A stretch of DNA of 64,000 bases from CBDIHP01 sp965279195 (GTDB lineage: Bacteria > Planctomycetota > Planctomycetia > Isosphaerales > Isosphaeraceae): contig CBDIHP010000044.1 of NCBI GenBank assembly GCA_965279195.1, positions 124,001-188,000 of the forward strand, given 5' to 3'. Shown here in pieces: positions 46,624-55,683 of the stretch. The position numbers and the translations under genes were made by a program. Within the stretch, counting starts at the first letter, position 1; the number at the start of each line of letters is the position of its first letter. Below the pieces are notes generated by a model, which saw only the letters and a program-made list of their open reading frames with translations, was not told the origin of the DNA and ran no database searches.

Positions 46624-47529
46624 TCACTTCTTCCTCGGCTGCTTGGGATCGAGGTTCTTCTTGATTTCCTCCTCGGTCACCTCGGAGGCGACGCCGCCTT
46701 CGGGGACGTCGACCTTGGAGACCCAGAGCAGGGCGTTGAGGACGACCTTGCGGAAGCTCGGTTCGAGCCAGTTGCGGTGGACGTGGCCGCCGGTGAAGCC
46801 CACGCCGCGGCCGCCGTCGGGGCGCTCGACGGCCCACATCATGGTCTCGGCCTTGCCCTTGTTGGCCTGGATGTGCGGGTAGGGGCCGGCGGGGTAGACG
46901 TAGGGGCCGTTGCGGACGGCGTCGGAGGGGACCGCGCTCAGGATCGAGGTCACGCCCTTCATCTCGGGGCGGAACCGCATCGTCATGTACCACTCGTCCC
47001 GGATCGAGAACGGCTTCACGCCGCGCGTGATCGGGTGGTCGGGGAACGTCTTGTACTCGGGGCTCCACATGGGATTGCACGAGTACTTATTCTCGTAATA
47101 GCCGCCGATCCAGTCCTGGAACTCCTTGCCTCCCTTGTCGGCGGGGACCTCGACGCCGTAGTGCGCGCACATCAGGCCGACGCCCTTGTCCATCAGGGCG
47201 CCGATGGTCTTGAGGCGGTTGCCCTGGATGAGCGGATGCCCGCCGCCGCCGTCGGCGTAGCAGAGGATGGCGTCGGCGCCGTCGAAGATGGACTCGTCCT
47301 TGGGGTAGCCGCTGAGCTGGACGACCGTCTGCAATCCCTCGACGTTCTGGAGGCAGGAATTGAGGAGCTGGACGCCTGCGTTGAACTCGTGGTCGCCGGG
47401 CCCGTGGCTGGGGGTGCCGGCGATCAGGACGAGCTTGCGCGTCTTCGCCGGGGCGGCGGCGCGGGCGAGGATCGGCGAGGCGGCCGCGGCGGCCGTCGCG
47501 GCGAGGAACTGGCGGCGGTTGAGGGACAT
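46624..47529 (-). CDS. ThuA domain protein, Tat-exported
   Basis: 301 residues. A twin-arginine signal (NRRQFLAATAAAAASPILARA) is followed by a ThuA/trehalose-utilisation domain: LVLIAGTPSHGPGDHEFNAG, ADAILCYADGGGGHPLI, MDKGVGLMCAHYGVEVP, DHPITRGVKPFSIRDEWYM, and FTGGHVHRNW near the end. The fold is glutamine-amidotransferase-like, and in planctomycetes such proteins are abundant and probably act in sugar degradation. AGGAGA is upstream of the ATG at 47529; an upstream ATG at 47664 lacks support. Confidence 0.9.
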   Translation of the reverse strand: MSLNRRQFLAATAAAAASPILARAAAPAKTRKLVLIAGTPSHGPGDHEFNAGVQLLNSCLQNVEGLQTVVQLSGYPKDESIFDGADAILCYADGGGGHPLIQGNRLKTIGALMDKGVGLMCAHYGVEVPADKGGKEFQDWIGGYYENKYSCNPMWSPEYKTFPDHPITRGVKPFSIRDEWYMTMRFRPEMKGVTSILSAVPSDAVRNGPYVYPAGPYPHIQANKGKAETMMWAVERPDGGRGVGFTGGHVHRNWLEPSFRKVVLNALLWVSKVDVPEGGVASEVTEEEIKKNLDPKQPRKK

Positions 47530-47718
47530 TCGGGGCTCTCCTGGCTGGGATCGTGGGGCCAGCGGCGAGGGGCGCATCCTCCCCCGGCCGCGATGTCCGT
47601 CGACTATCCCGCCTGAGCACCCGGTCCGCAATCCGCTAGCGCCGACGGATCGGGTGGAGTACAATGGTGGGTCAAGCGATCCGGCGGCCGGTCTGGCCGC
47701 CCCCGAGCGAGGCGATCG

Positions 47719-49314
47719 ATGAGCGACGAGCCTGACCGTCCCGAACCGGCATTGTCAACGACCGTCGAGCGTCCCGCCACGGCGGCGATCTCGGCGGATG
47801 GCACGCGCACCGCCGTCGACCCGTACGCCACCGTCGTCACCCCCGCCTCGCTGTCCAACCCCGCCTGCGCCAGCGTGGTCGCATCCGGGGTCTGGTTCGA
47901 CCTCCGGCCCGGCGGGACGTTCGGCGATTACGAACTCCAGGAAGAAATCGCCCGCGGCGGAATGGGCGTCGTCTACAAGGCGAGACATATCAGCCTGAAC
48001 CGGGTCGTCGCCCTCAAGATGATCCTCGAGGGCCGGCTCTCCAGCGAGGCCGACGTCCGCCGCTTCCGGCTCGAAGCCGAGTCGGCCGGGAATCTCGACC
48101 ACCCGAACATCGTGCCCATCTACGAGGTCGGCGAGGTCCAGGGCCGTCAGTATTTCACCATGCGACTGATCCAGGGCGGGAGCCTGCTCGGCCAGGTCGA
48201 GCGGTTCCGCACCACCCCGCGCGAGGCGGCGAAGCTTATCGCCGAGGCCGCCCGCGCGATCCACTACGCCCACCAGCGCTGCATCCTCCACCGCGACCTG
48301 AAGCCGGCGAACATCCTGATCGACCAGGACGGCCGCCCTTATGTGACCGACTTCGGCCTGGCCCGCCGGATCGACGGCGACAGCTCGCTGACGAACTCGG
48401 GCGCGGTGATGGGCACGCCGAGCTACATGCCCCCGGAGCAGGCCGGCGGCCACCAGAAGGACGTGACCGTCGCCTCCGACATCTACGGCCTCGGGGCCGT
48501 GCTGTACGAGGCGCTCACCGGACAGCCGCCGTTCCGTGGCGAGTCGGTCATGGAGACCCTGCTCCAGGTCCTCGAACGCGAGCCGGCGTCGATCCGGGCC
48601 CAGAATCCCCTGGTCGACAAGTCCCTGGACGCCATCTGCCGGAAGTGCCTGGCGAAGAGCCCGGCCGACCGCTACCCCTCGGCCGAGGCGCTGGCGGAGG
48701 ACCTCGATGCGTTCCTCAGGGGCGAGCCCGTCTGGGCGGAGGCCCACTCCTCCCGCCGGTTCACGACGATCTTCCTGCGCCAGACGAGGCACGTCGAGAT
48801 CATGGCACGCTGGGGCAAGGTCTGGCTCTGGCACGGGCCGACGATGCTGGCGGCCCTCGGCATGACCAACCTGCTCACCTACAACGGGGTCCAGGACGTC
48901 TGGCCTTATGCACTGAACTGGTTCGCTGCCCTGACCACTTTGTTCTACCCGATCTGGAACTACCGGTTCCGCATGGGCGAGCCGATGGCCCCGATCGAGT
49001 GGCAGCTCGGGCAACTCTGGAGCATGTGCCTGGCCGCCGTCATCACCACGGCGTCGATCAATGTCCTGATGGGATTGCCGCCGCTGACCCTGTTCCCGGT
49101 GGCCGTCCTCCAGGTCGGGTTCGCATTCGGCATGATGGCCGTGATCCTCGGCGGGTCGCTGTATCCCCTGGCCCTCGCCTGCGCGTTGCTCTCGCTCGTG
49201 ATCACCGTCTCCCCCACCTTCGGCCCCGCCCTGTTCGGCCTGGTGCTGTCGGTCGGCCTCACGCTCATCGGCTGGAAATACGCGAAGATGGGAATGAGCC
49301 TGGAGAATGTCTGA
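47719..49314 (+). CDS. Ser/Thr protein kinase with C-terminal membrane domain
   Basis: 531 residues. An N-terminal Thr/Ala-rich region (1-65) precedes a complete Hanks kinase domain at about 70-335: ARGGMGVVYKARH, VVALKMIL, ILHRDLKPANILID, VTDFGLARRI, GTPSYMPPEQ and SDIYGLGAVLYEALTG, all key residues intact. The C-terminal 170 residues hold about five membrane helices (TMLAALGMTNLL; LNWFAALTTLFYPIW; LWSMCLAAVITTASINVL; VGFAFGMMAVILGGSLYPLAL; FGPALFGLVLSVGLTLIG). It is a planctomycete-type kinase with unknown targets. Confidence 0.94.
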   Translation: MSDEPDRPEPALSTTVERPATAAISADGTRTAVDPYATVVTPASLSNPACASVVASGVWFDLRPGGTFGDYELQEEIARGGMGVVYKARHISLNRVVALKMILEGRLSSEADVRRFRLEAESAGNLDHPNIVPIYEVGEVQGRQYFTMRLIQGGSLLGQVERFRTTPREAAKLIAEAARAIHYAHQRCILHRDLKPANILIDQDGRPYVTDFGLARRIDGDSSLTNSGAVMGTPSYMPPEQAGGHQKDVTVASDIYGLGAVLYEALTGQPPFRGESVMETLLQVLEREPASIRAQNPLVDKSLDAICRKCLAKSPADRYPSAEALAEDLDAFLRGEPVWAEAHSSRRFTTIFLRQTRHVEIMARWGKVWLWHGPTMLAALGMTNLLTYNGVQDVWPYALNWFAALTTLFYPIWNYRFRMGEPMAPIEWQLGQLWSMCLAAVITTASINVLMGLPPLTLFPVAVLQVGFAFGMMAVILGGSLYPLALACALLSLVITVSPTFGPALFGLVLSVGLTLIGWKYAKMGMSLENV

Positions 49315-49449
49315 TCTGTGACTGTGGATGGACGAACCGGAGGCCGATGCCGGGCGCGTCTGGCTCCCGGCGAGGGCGAAGCCCTGGACGCGGGACAGAG
49401 GTGCCCATCGCATTTCGGCGCCCTGTCACGCATCTTTACTCATCACCCA

Positions 49450-50907
49450 TCACCCTTTTTTCTTCCTGGAGGGTGCGGGGTCGACGGTCGGCAGCGGGAA
49501 CAGCGCCGACCGGACGTGCTGCTCCTTCAGGATGGCCCGGATGCGTTCCATGGTCAGGGGGTGCATGTTCGCGACGTCGCTGTGCTCGTCGGGATCCTGC
49601 TCCAGGTCGTAGAGTTCCACCTCATGCGCGCCCTTCGCCAGGTTCTGGCAGACGACCTTCCACTTGCCGTAGCGGAGCGCCTGCTGGCCGCCGTAGGAGG
49701 CGAACTCCCAGTAGAGGAAGGGGTGCGACTTCTGTTCGGCGGCGTTCCCGAGTAGCGTCGGCGCGAAGCTCAGGCCGTCGAGGTTCGGCGGGAGGATCTC
49801 GGAGTCCCCGATCACGTCGAGGAGCGTGGGCATCAGGTCGGGGAAATAGCCCACGAAGTCCGACGTCGAGCCCGCCTTGACCTTCCCCGGCCAGCGGGCG
49901 ATCAGGGGGACGCGGATGCCCCCCTCGTAGACCGACCCCTTCAGCCCCCGGAGCGTGCCGGCCGACTCGAAGAATTTGCTGTCGGCGCCACCGACGTTTG
50001 CGTGCGTCGGGCCGTTGTCCGACGTGAACAGCACCAGGGTCTCATCGTCGATGCCGAGTTCCTTGATCCTGGCGAGTATCCGACCGACCGTGCGATCCAA
50101 TCGCGTGACCATCGCGGCATACGTCTCGCGTGGGGTTGCATTCGGCTGATAGCCCTGCTTGCCGTCGTAGGGGCGGTCGTCGAACTTGCCGCGATATTCC
50201 GCCAGGGAATCCTCCGGCACCTGGAGCGCCAGGTGGGAGACGGTGAACGGGAGATAGAGGAAGAACGGCCGATCCTTGTTCTCGGCGAGGTAGGCGAGCG
50301 CCCGCGCTTCGAAGAGATCATGCGAGTATTGCTTGCCGGTCGCCCCGCCGGGATTTCCTTCGAGCGTGATGCGGCGGTCGTCGTCCCAGAGGTAGGTCGG
50401 GTAGTGGTTGTGGGCGTGCCGCTGGCAGTTGTAGCCGAAGAAATGATCGAACCCTTGCTTGAGCGGGTCGCCCGCCGAGCCCGGGAATCCCAGCCCCCAC
50501 TTGCCCATGCCGGCGGTCGCATAGCCCTTCGACTTGAGCAGCTCCGCGATCGTGACCTCGCTCGACGGGATCGGCGTCTGACCCTCGGGCTTGACCTCGC
50601 GGTTGTCGCGGACGTGGGCGTGGCCCGCGTGTTTGCCCGTCAGGAGCGTGCATCGCGACGGGGCGCAGACCGGCGAGCCGGCGTAGAAGCTCGTGAAACG
50701 CATCCCGTCGGCCGCCATGCGGTCCAGGTTCGGGGTCCGGATCTTCTTCTGCCCGTAGCAGCCGAGTTCGGCGTGGCCGAGGTCGTCGGCGATGATCAGG
50801 ACGACGTTCGGCTTGCCCTCGCGGGCGGCCGTCGCGGGCGACGCCATTCCCGCGAGCATCACCAGGGACGCCAGGAAACCGCTTCGGAAGAGAGGGGTGA
50901 GGATCAT
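49450..50907 (-). CDS. Sulfatase (arylsulfatase family)
   Basis: 485 residues. A signal peptide (LASLVMLAGMASPATAA) is followed by KPNVVLIIADDLGHAELGCYG with the first metal-binding Asp pair, and the formylglycine site SPVCAPSRCTLLTGK, in which Cys is the residue converted by the modifying enzyme. The later part shows LYLPFTVSHLALQVP, LFTSDNGPTHANVG (Asp-Asn metal ligands), and YEGGIRVPLIARWPG. Planctomycetes carry many such enzymes for sulfated polysaccharides. The ATG at 50907 is preferred because of the signal peptide. Confidence 0.94.
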   Translation of the reverse strand: MILTPLFRSGFLASLVMLAGMASPATAAREGKPNVVLIIADDLGHAELGCYGQKKIRTPNLDRMAADGMRFTSFYAGSPVCAPSRCTLLTGKHAGHAHVRDNREVKPEGQTPIPSSEVTIAELLKSKGYATAGMGKWGLGFPGSAGDPLKQGFDHFFGYNCQRHAHNHYPTYLWDDDRRITLEGNPGGATGKQYSHDLFEARALAYLAENKDRPFFLYLPFTVSHLALQVPEDSLAEYRGKFDDRPYDGKQGYQPNATPRETYAAMVTRLDRTVGRILARIKELGIDDETLVLFTSDNGPTHANVGGADSKFFESAGTLRGLKGSVYEGGIRVPLIARWPGKVKAGSTSDFVGYFPDLMPTLLDVIGDSEILPPNLDGLSFAPTLLGNAAEQKSHPFLYWEFASYGGQQALRYGKWKVVCQNLAKGAHEVELYDLEQDPDEHSDVANMHPLTMERIRAILKEQHVRSALFPLPTVDPAPSRKKKG

Positions 50908-51056
50908 GGGCGGAGGTTCCCGTTGGGATTGAGGGCGCCGCATTATAGAGGAGCGTCTCCGGCGAAGGAATGCCGGCGCCGTCGCCCCTCGCTTCGCGTT
51001 TGACGCCGGCGGCCGGAGCCCGTAGCCTGTTGCTCGCGGAACCGGAAGGAATCCCG

Positions 51057-52079
51057 ATGGCCCCGAACCGGGTGATCGCCATGAACGAGTCGCCGAACGA
51101 ATCCCGAACCGGCCTGTCCCGCCGCGACTTCGTCAAGGCCATCGGCGCGTCGGCCCTGGTCGGTGCCGGCCGGATCGAGCCCACGCTCGCCGACAGCCCG
51201 AAGCCCGTCGGGCCCACGCCGTCGGCCCCGGCGGAGACGGCCGTCGCCCGGTTCTTCGGGACCCTGACGAAGGATCAAAAATCGCAGATTTGCTTCCCCT
51301 TCGACCACCCCAAGCGGTCGCAGGTGAACAACAACTGGAAGATCGTCGAGCCCACCATCGGCGACATGACGAAGGAGCAGCAGGCCCTCTGCGGCGATAT
51401 CTTCAAGGCCCTCTGTTCCGACGAGGGCCACGAGCGTTTCCGGCGCCAGATGAAGGACGATTACGGCGGGTTCGACAACTACCACGTCGCGGTCTTCGGC
51501 GAGCCCGGCACCGAGAGGCCGTTCGAGTGGGTCCTCACGGGACGCCACAACACGCTGCGGGCCGATGGGAACAGCGTCGAGGGCGCGGCGTTCGGCGGGC
51601 CGATCTTCTACGGCCACGCCGCCGACGGCCACTTCAATGAGGATCCGAAACACACCAGCAACATCTGGTGGCACCAGGCCATTCAGGCCAACAGCATCTT
51701 CGCCAGCCTGAACGAATCCCAGAAGAAGCAGGCCCTGTTCGACAGGGCCGCGGCCGACAACGCTCGGAGCATCCAGCTCAAGGGCAAGGCCGCGCCCCAG
51801 GTCGGCATCAAGGTCGGCGACCTCGACGCCGAGCGTCAGAAGATGGTTCAGGACCTCCTCAGGAGCATGACCGCCCCGTTCCGCGCGTTCGACGCCGAGG
51901 AGGTCCGGGCGTGCCTCAAGGCCAACGGCGGCGCGGAGGCCCTGAGGCTGACGTACTACAAGGAAGGCGACGTCGGCAACGACGGCGTCTGGGACATCTG
52001 GCGCCTCGAAGGCCCCGCCTTCGTCTGGTACTTCCACGGCTCCCCGCATGTTCACACCTGGGTGAACATCGCCCGCTGA
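51057..52079 (+). CDS. DUF3500 family protein, Tat-exported
   Basis: 340 residues. A twin-arginine signal (SRRDFVKAIGASALVGAG) is followed by DUF3500-type text: FDHPKRSQVNNNWKIV, FRRQMKDDYGGFDNYHVAVFG, EWVLTGRHNTLRADG, GGPIFYGHAA, and a C-terminal FVWYFHGSPHVHTWVNIA. The many conserved His/Asp residues hint at a metal-dependent enzyme, but no activity is known. AAGGA lies before the ATG at 51057; ATG at 51081 is an alternative. Its stop is followed directly by an inverted repeat. Confidence 0.87.
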   Translation: MAPNRVIAMNESPNESRTGLSRRDFVKAIGASALVGAGRIEPTLADSPKPVGPTPSAPAETAVARFFGTLTKDQKSQICFPFDHPKRSQVNNNWKIVEPTIGDMTKEQQALCGDIFKALCSDEGHERFRRQMKDDYGGFDNYHVAVFGEPGTERPFEWVLTGRHNTLRADGNSVEGAAFGGPIFYGHAADGHFNEDPKHTSNIWWHQAIQANSIFASLNESQKKQALFDRAAADNARSIQLKGKAAPQVGIKVGDLDAERQKMVQDLLRSMTAPFRAFDAEEVRACLKANGGAEALRLTYYKEGDVGNDGVWDIWRLEGPAFVWYFHGSPHVHTWVNIAR

Positions 52080-52164
52080 TTTGGAGTGCGGTCGTCCGGC
52101 TGCCGCGTTCCGGGTGGGGAGGAAGATCCGGAAGAAACGTGGCAGCCGGACGGCCGCACTCCAA
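52080..52164. repeat. TTGGAGTGCGGTCGTCCGGC inverted repeat
   Basis: Arms 52080-52107 and 52138-52164 pair over about 26 bases with few mismatches (TTGGAGTGCGG / CCGCACTCCAA outermost). It lies exactly between two convergent genes, touching the DUF3500 stop codon at one end and starting two bases before the methyltransferase stop at the other. Confidence 0.85.
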
Positions 52165-52166
52165 GG

Positions 52167-52883
52167 TCATGGCTTGCGGAACCGCGCGGTGAAGTTCTCG
52201 CGGAAGCTCGGCGGGTTGTCGATCCGCTCCTGCACGAACCCGGCGGCGGCGAATTCCTGGAAGTAGACCTCCTTCTCGGCCCGAGCGTGCTCCTTGATGA
52301 AGGCCGAGGCGCCCGGATTCTTGTCGAAGTCGATCACGACGACCTGGCCGCCAGGCTTGAGGGCCTTGAAGATCGAGTCGAGCATCGCCCTGGGCTTCTC
52401 GAAGTGATGATAGGTGTCGCAGATGAACACCAGATCCACCTTGCCCTCGGGCAGGTTCGTGGTGTCCTGACCGCCCTTGATGGGCTTGAGCACGCCGTCG
52501 AGCTTCCGCTCCTTCGCCTGGTCGCCGAGGTACTTGAGGAACGCCGGCGAGATGTCCACGGCGTAGACCGTCCCGCCGGGCGCGACCTTCTCGGCGAACG
52601 GGAACGCGTACAGGCCCGTCCCCGCGCCGACGTCCGCGACGACCATGCCCGGCTTGGGCCCGCAGAGGGCGATGACCTCGGCCTTCTTGCCGGCCACCTC
52701 GCGGGACTCGGCCTCGAACCGCTTGATGTAGTCGTCGACCTTGAGCTTCGGGTCCTCGAACTTCTTGTTGAGAGGCTCGTGTTGCCCCTTGCCTTTCGAC
52801 TTGGCTTTGGGCTCCTGGGCGAGCGTGGGCAGGATCGAGACCATGACGAACAGGGTGGCGAGGGCGACGACGAACCGGCGCAT
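52167..52883 (-). CDS. SAM-dependent methyltransferase with signal peptide
   Basis: 238 residues. A signal peptide (MRRFVVALATLFVMVSILPTLAQ) and a basic linker precede a class I methyltransferase core: motif I VADVGAGTGLYAFPF, motif II YAVDISPAFLKYL, motif III near DLVFICDTYHHF, and LKPGGQVVVIDF. A related layout is known in planctomycete and proteobacterial proteins annotated as exported methyltransferases; what methyl acceptor or SAM source it could use outside the cytoplasm is unclear. GGAGGAG precedes the ATG. Confidence 0.88.
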   Translation of the reverse strand: MRRFVVALATLFVMVSILPTLAQEPKAKSKGKGQHEPLNKKFEDPKLKVDDYIKRFEAESREVAGKKAEVIALCGPKPGMVVADVGAGTGLYAFPFAEKVAPGGTVYAVDISPAFLKYLGDQAKERKLDGVLKPIKGGQDTTNLPEGKVDLVFICDTYHHFEKPRAMLDSIFKALKPGGQVVVIDFDKNPGASAFIKEHARAEKEVYFQEFAAAGFVQERIDNPPSFRENFTARFRKP

Positions 52884-53334
52884 GGCGGGAACTCCTCCGG
52901 GTGGGTGTCGTCACAGGCTACAACGACCCGGACTCCGCGGCAACGATCGTCCGAGGGCCGTCGCGTCTTGGGCCGGATGATCGATCCGATCCGCTTGCGC
53001 GGATCGCCCGGGGCGCCGGACACGCAGAAAACCGATCCGGGTGTATGGATCGAGTGAGTCCATACGCTACAATTCCAGTACAGACTGGCGGACTTCTGCC
53101 ATGTAGGGCCACCGATGGGTCATCGGCCGGCCAGGCACCCAGCCCGCCCACCCTCTCTCGTGCCTCCCGCTTCGATCGGCCTCCCCGTTCGGTATCACGA
53201 TCGGCCCAGCCGTCTCGATCGCTTCCATCCGATTTACACCGCGATCTGCCCCCGACGCCATCGCCAGACGACGGTCCTTTCGGATGCTCCACCGAGCGAT
53301 TCCGCCGGTTGCGCCGGCAGGCGGGACCGCAATC
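52884..53334. other. Divergent intergenic region
   Basis: 451 bases. It holds a small inverted repeat GTATGGA-nine bases-TCCATAC (53043-53065), possibly an operator. Frames are Arg/Pro/Ser-rich and unconvincing. No promoter was assigned. Confidence 0.4.
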
Positions 53335-54747
53335 ATGTCGAGCGCATCGATCGTCGGGGCCGCGGGAACCGGTCCATGGGACTGGATCCGGATCCGGAGC
53401 AAGTCGGCCCAATCCACGCTGATGTCCCGGGGGCAACGCTGGGTGCTGCCGTCCCTGGTCGGCCTGGCGGTCCTGCTCTCGGCCATCTTCGCCGGCGAGC
53501 CGGTGACGAAGCGGCTCCAGGGCAAGCCCAACAAGGATTACCCGCTGTGGTACCGGACGGGCCGGCTGTATGCCCAGGGCGCGTCGATCTATCCCCGCGA
53601 GCCCGGGGTGAAGTTCCCGTTCATGTACCCGCCCTCGGCGGCGGCGATGCTGGCGATCGGGAGCCAGCTCGGCGAGACGGGCATGCTCGCCGGTCTGCTC
53701 GCCCTGAACCTATCGGCCTGGGTCGCGGCCGCGGTGCTCTCGGTCCGGCTCTCCGCCGGGCCCGTCCGGGACCGGAATCCGCTGCTGCTGCTGTTACCGT
53801 CGCTGATGGTGGTCCCGCTGATCCACAATACGTTCATGCTGGGGCAGCCGAACCTTCTGCTCCTGGCGCTGATGCTGGGGACCTTCGCCGCGAGCAACCG
53901 CGGTCGTCCCTGGCTCGCGGGCGGGTTCCTCGCCCTGGCCGCGGGGATCAAGGCGTTCCCCATCCTGGCGCTGGGCTACTTCGTCTGGCGGCGTGAGTGG
54001 AAGGTCGTCGCGACGACGCTCCTCTCGCTCGTCCTGCTCCTGGCCGTCCTGCCGCTGGCCTTCCGGACCCCCGCGCAGGCGGCTTCGGATTTTCAGGTCT
54101 GGGGCCGGGGGATGGTGCTCAAATACGACGAAGGGGGGATCGCGCAGCGCCCGGAGCGATCCTGGAGCTTCAAGAACCAATCGCTGGTGGCCGTGGTGAC
54201 CCGCCTGACCCGCGACGTACCCGCGAACGGCGAGGCGCATGACGGCTGGCGTGTGAATCTCGCCGACCTGAGCTTCCGCGGGGCCAATCTGCTCGTCCTC
54301 TCGCTGATCGGGGCGCTCTGTCTGACCTATGTCCTCGCCATGCCCCCGAGGGCCGCGCTCGACTGCGAGGCGAGGGCGACCGAGCAGGCCATGCTCCTGA
54401 TCCTCATCCTCGCATTCTCGCCTCTGTCGTTCAATTATTTCTTCGTGTGGCTCATCTTCCCGCTCACGGTGTTCCTGGCCGGGATCCTCCGGTCCGCGCC
54501 GGGGACGCCGGCCCGGCTGCGAGGGTTCCGGGCCCTGACCGTCCTCATCGGCCTTCTGGCGCTCTCCATCCCCTTCCCGATGGCCGCCCAGGGGTACGGC
54601 AACCTGCTCGCGGTCGCCCTGATGACCTTCGCCTGGCTCGCTCGAGATCTGCGTCGGCTGGGGCGACCGACCGGGCCGCCGCTGGGGATCCCCGAGCGTT
54701 CCGGCCTGGTCGGCGGGACGCTCCTGGCGGCCGGACTCTCCCGCTGA
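53335..54747 (+). CDS. GT87-like mannosyltransferase-type membrane protein
   Basis: 470 residues with about ten membrane helices. DYPLWYRTGRLYAQGASIYP followed by KFPFMYPPSAAAML is the hallmark of the GT87/DUF2029 family (polyprenol-phosphate sugar transferases), with the acidic residue and 'F-x-Y-P-P' loop. Further typical text: GQPNLLLLALMLG, KAFPILALGYF and the later SFKNQSLVAVVTRL. It is one of four GT-C-type genes in the window, none of them beside a cell-surface polysaccharide operon. Start taken at ATG 53335; later ATG codons are possible. Confidence 0.85.
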   Translation: MSSASIVGAAGTGPWDWIRIRSKSAQSTLMSRGQRWVLPSLVGLAVLLSAIFAGEPVTKRLQGKPNKDYPLWYRTGRLYAQGASIYPREPGVKFPFMYPPSAAAMLAIGSQLGETGMLAGLLALNLSAWVAAAVLSVRLSAGPVRDRNPLLLLLPSLMVVPLIHNTFMLGQPNLLLLALMLGTFAASNRGRPWLAGGFLALAAGIKAFPILALGYFVWRREWKVVATTLLSLVLLLAVLPLAFRTPAQAASDFQVWGRGMVLKYDEGGIAQRPERSWSFKNQSLVAVVTRLTRDVPANGEAHDGWRVNLADLSFRGANLLVLSLIGALCLTYVLAMPPRAALDCEARATEQAMLLILILAFSPLSFNYFFVWLIFPLTVFLAGILRSAPGTPARLRGFRALTVLIGLLALSIPFPMAAQGYGNLLAVALMTFAWLARDLRRLGRPTGPPLGIPERSGLVGGTLLAAGLSR

Positions 54748-54787
54748 ACCCATCGCGAGGGGTGGGCCTGCACGGGCCCGCCCCGCC

Positions 54788-55549
54788 TCAGCCCCGCCCG
54801 ACGAAGGGCATCTTCGTGGCCATCACCGTCAGGTTGAGGACGTTCGCGTCGAGCGGCAGGCTCGCCATGTAGAGCACGGTCTTCGCGACGATGTCGACGT
54901 CGATCGTCGGCTCGACGGCCATCTCGCCGCCGGGCTGGATGACCCCATTCTTCATCCGCGCAGTCATGTACGTGTGAGCATTCCCGATGTCGATCTGCCC
55001 GCAGGCGATGTCGAACGCGCGGCCGTCGAGGGCTGTCGACTTGGTCAGGCCGGTGATCGCGTGCTTGGCCGCCGTGTAGGGCGCGGCGTTGAGCCGGGGC
55101 GTGTGGGCGGAGATTGATCCATTGTTGATGATCCGGCCCCCCCTGGGATCCTGGGCCTTCATCGCCCGGAACGCGGCCTGGGTGCAGAGGAACGCCCCGG
55201 TCGCGCTCGAATCCAGCACGCGCCGCCACTGGTCGTAGGAGACTTTGTCCAGGGGCATCGCCGGTATGTTGCACCCTGCGTTGTTGAAGACCACATCGAC
55301 CCGGCCGAAGCGGGCGACCGTCGCGTCGAACAGGGCGGCCACGTCCTCCGGTTTCGTCACATCGGCCGCGAGCGGCAGGGCCTGTTCGCCGGCGGCCGAC
55401 AACGCGGCGGTCTCCTCCAGGGCCTCCTGCCTGCGACCGGCCAGGGCCACGGCGTAGCCATCGGCCAGGAACGCGAGGGCCGTGGCCCGGCCGATGCCCG
55501 ACCCGGCTCCGGTGATGATCGCGACCTTCTGCGGGATACTCTCGGACAT
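54788..55549 (-). CDS. Short-chain dehydrogenase/reductase
   Basis: 253 residues, classical SDR. Nucleotide-binding ITGAGSGIGRATA at 13-24 region, DVTKPEDV, NNAG at about 88-91, catalytic Ser in NNGSISAHTP, and YTAAK for Tyr and Lys. The C-terminal part is short and lacks clear substrate-specific motifs, so NAD versus NADP and the substrate are unknown. The ATG at 55549 (MSESIPQKVAIITGAG) gives the typical N-terminus; upstream ATGs at 55573 and 55693 are rejected. Confidence 0.92.
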   Translation of the reverse strand: MSESIPQKVAIITGAGSGIGRATALAFLADGYAVALAGRRQEALEETAALSAAGEQALPLAADVTKPEDVAALFDATVARFGRVDVVFNNAGCNIPAMPLDKVSYDQWRRVLDSSATGAFLCTQAAFRAMKAQDPRGGRIINNGSISAHTPRLNAAPYTAAKHAITGLTKSTALDGRAFDIACGQIDIGNAHTYMTARMKNGVIQPGGEMAVEPTIDVDIVAKTVLYMASLPLDANVLNLTVMATKMPFVGRG

Positions 55550-55683
55550 CCGACCTGCACTCCTGGGACTCATTGGTTCGCGTCGCCATCGTAACCGATC
55601 CGCAGCCCGATGCGGCGTGGCCTCCGGCGTTGTACCCTGGGAGGTCATTGGAAAGGTCCGCCGCTGGGATGGGGAGATCGCAA

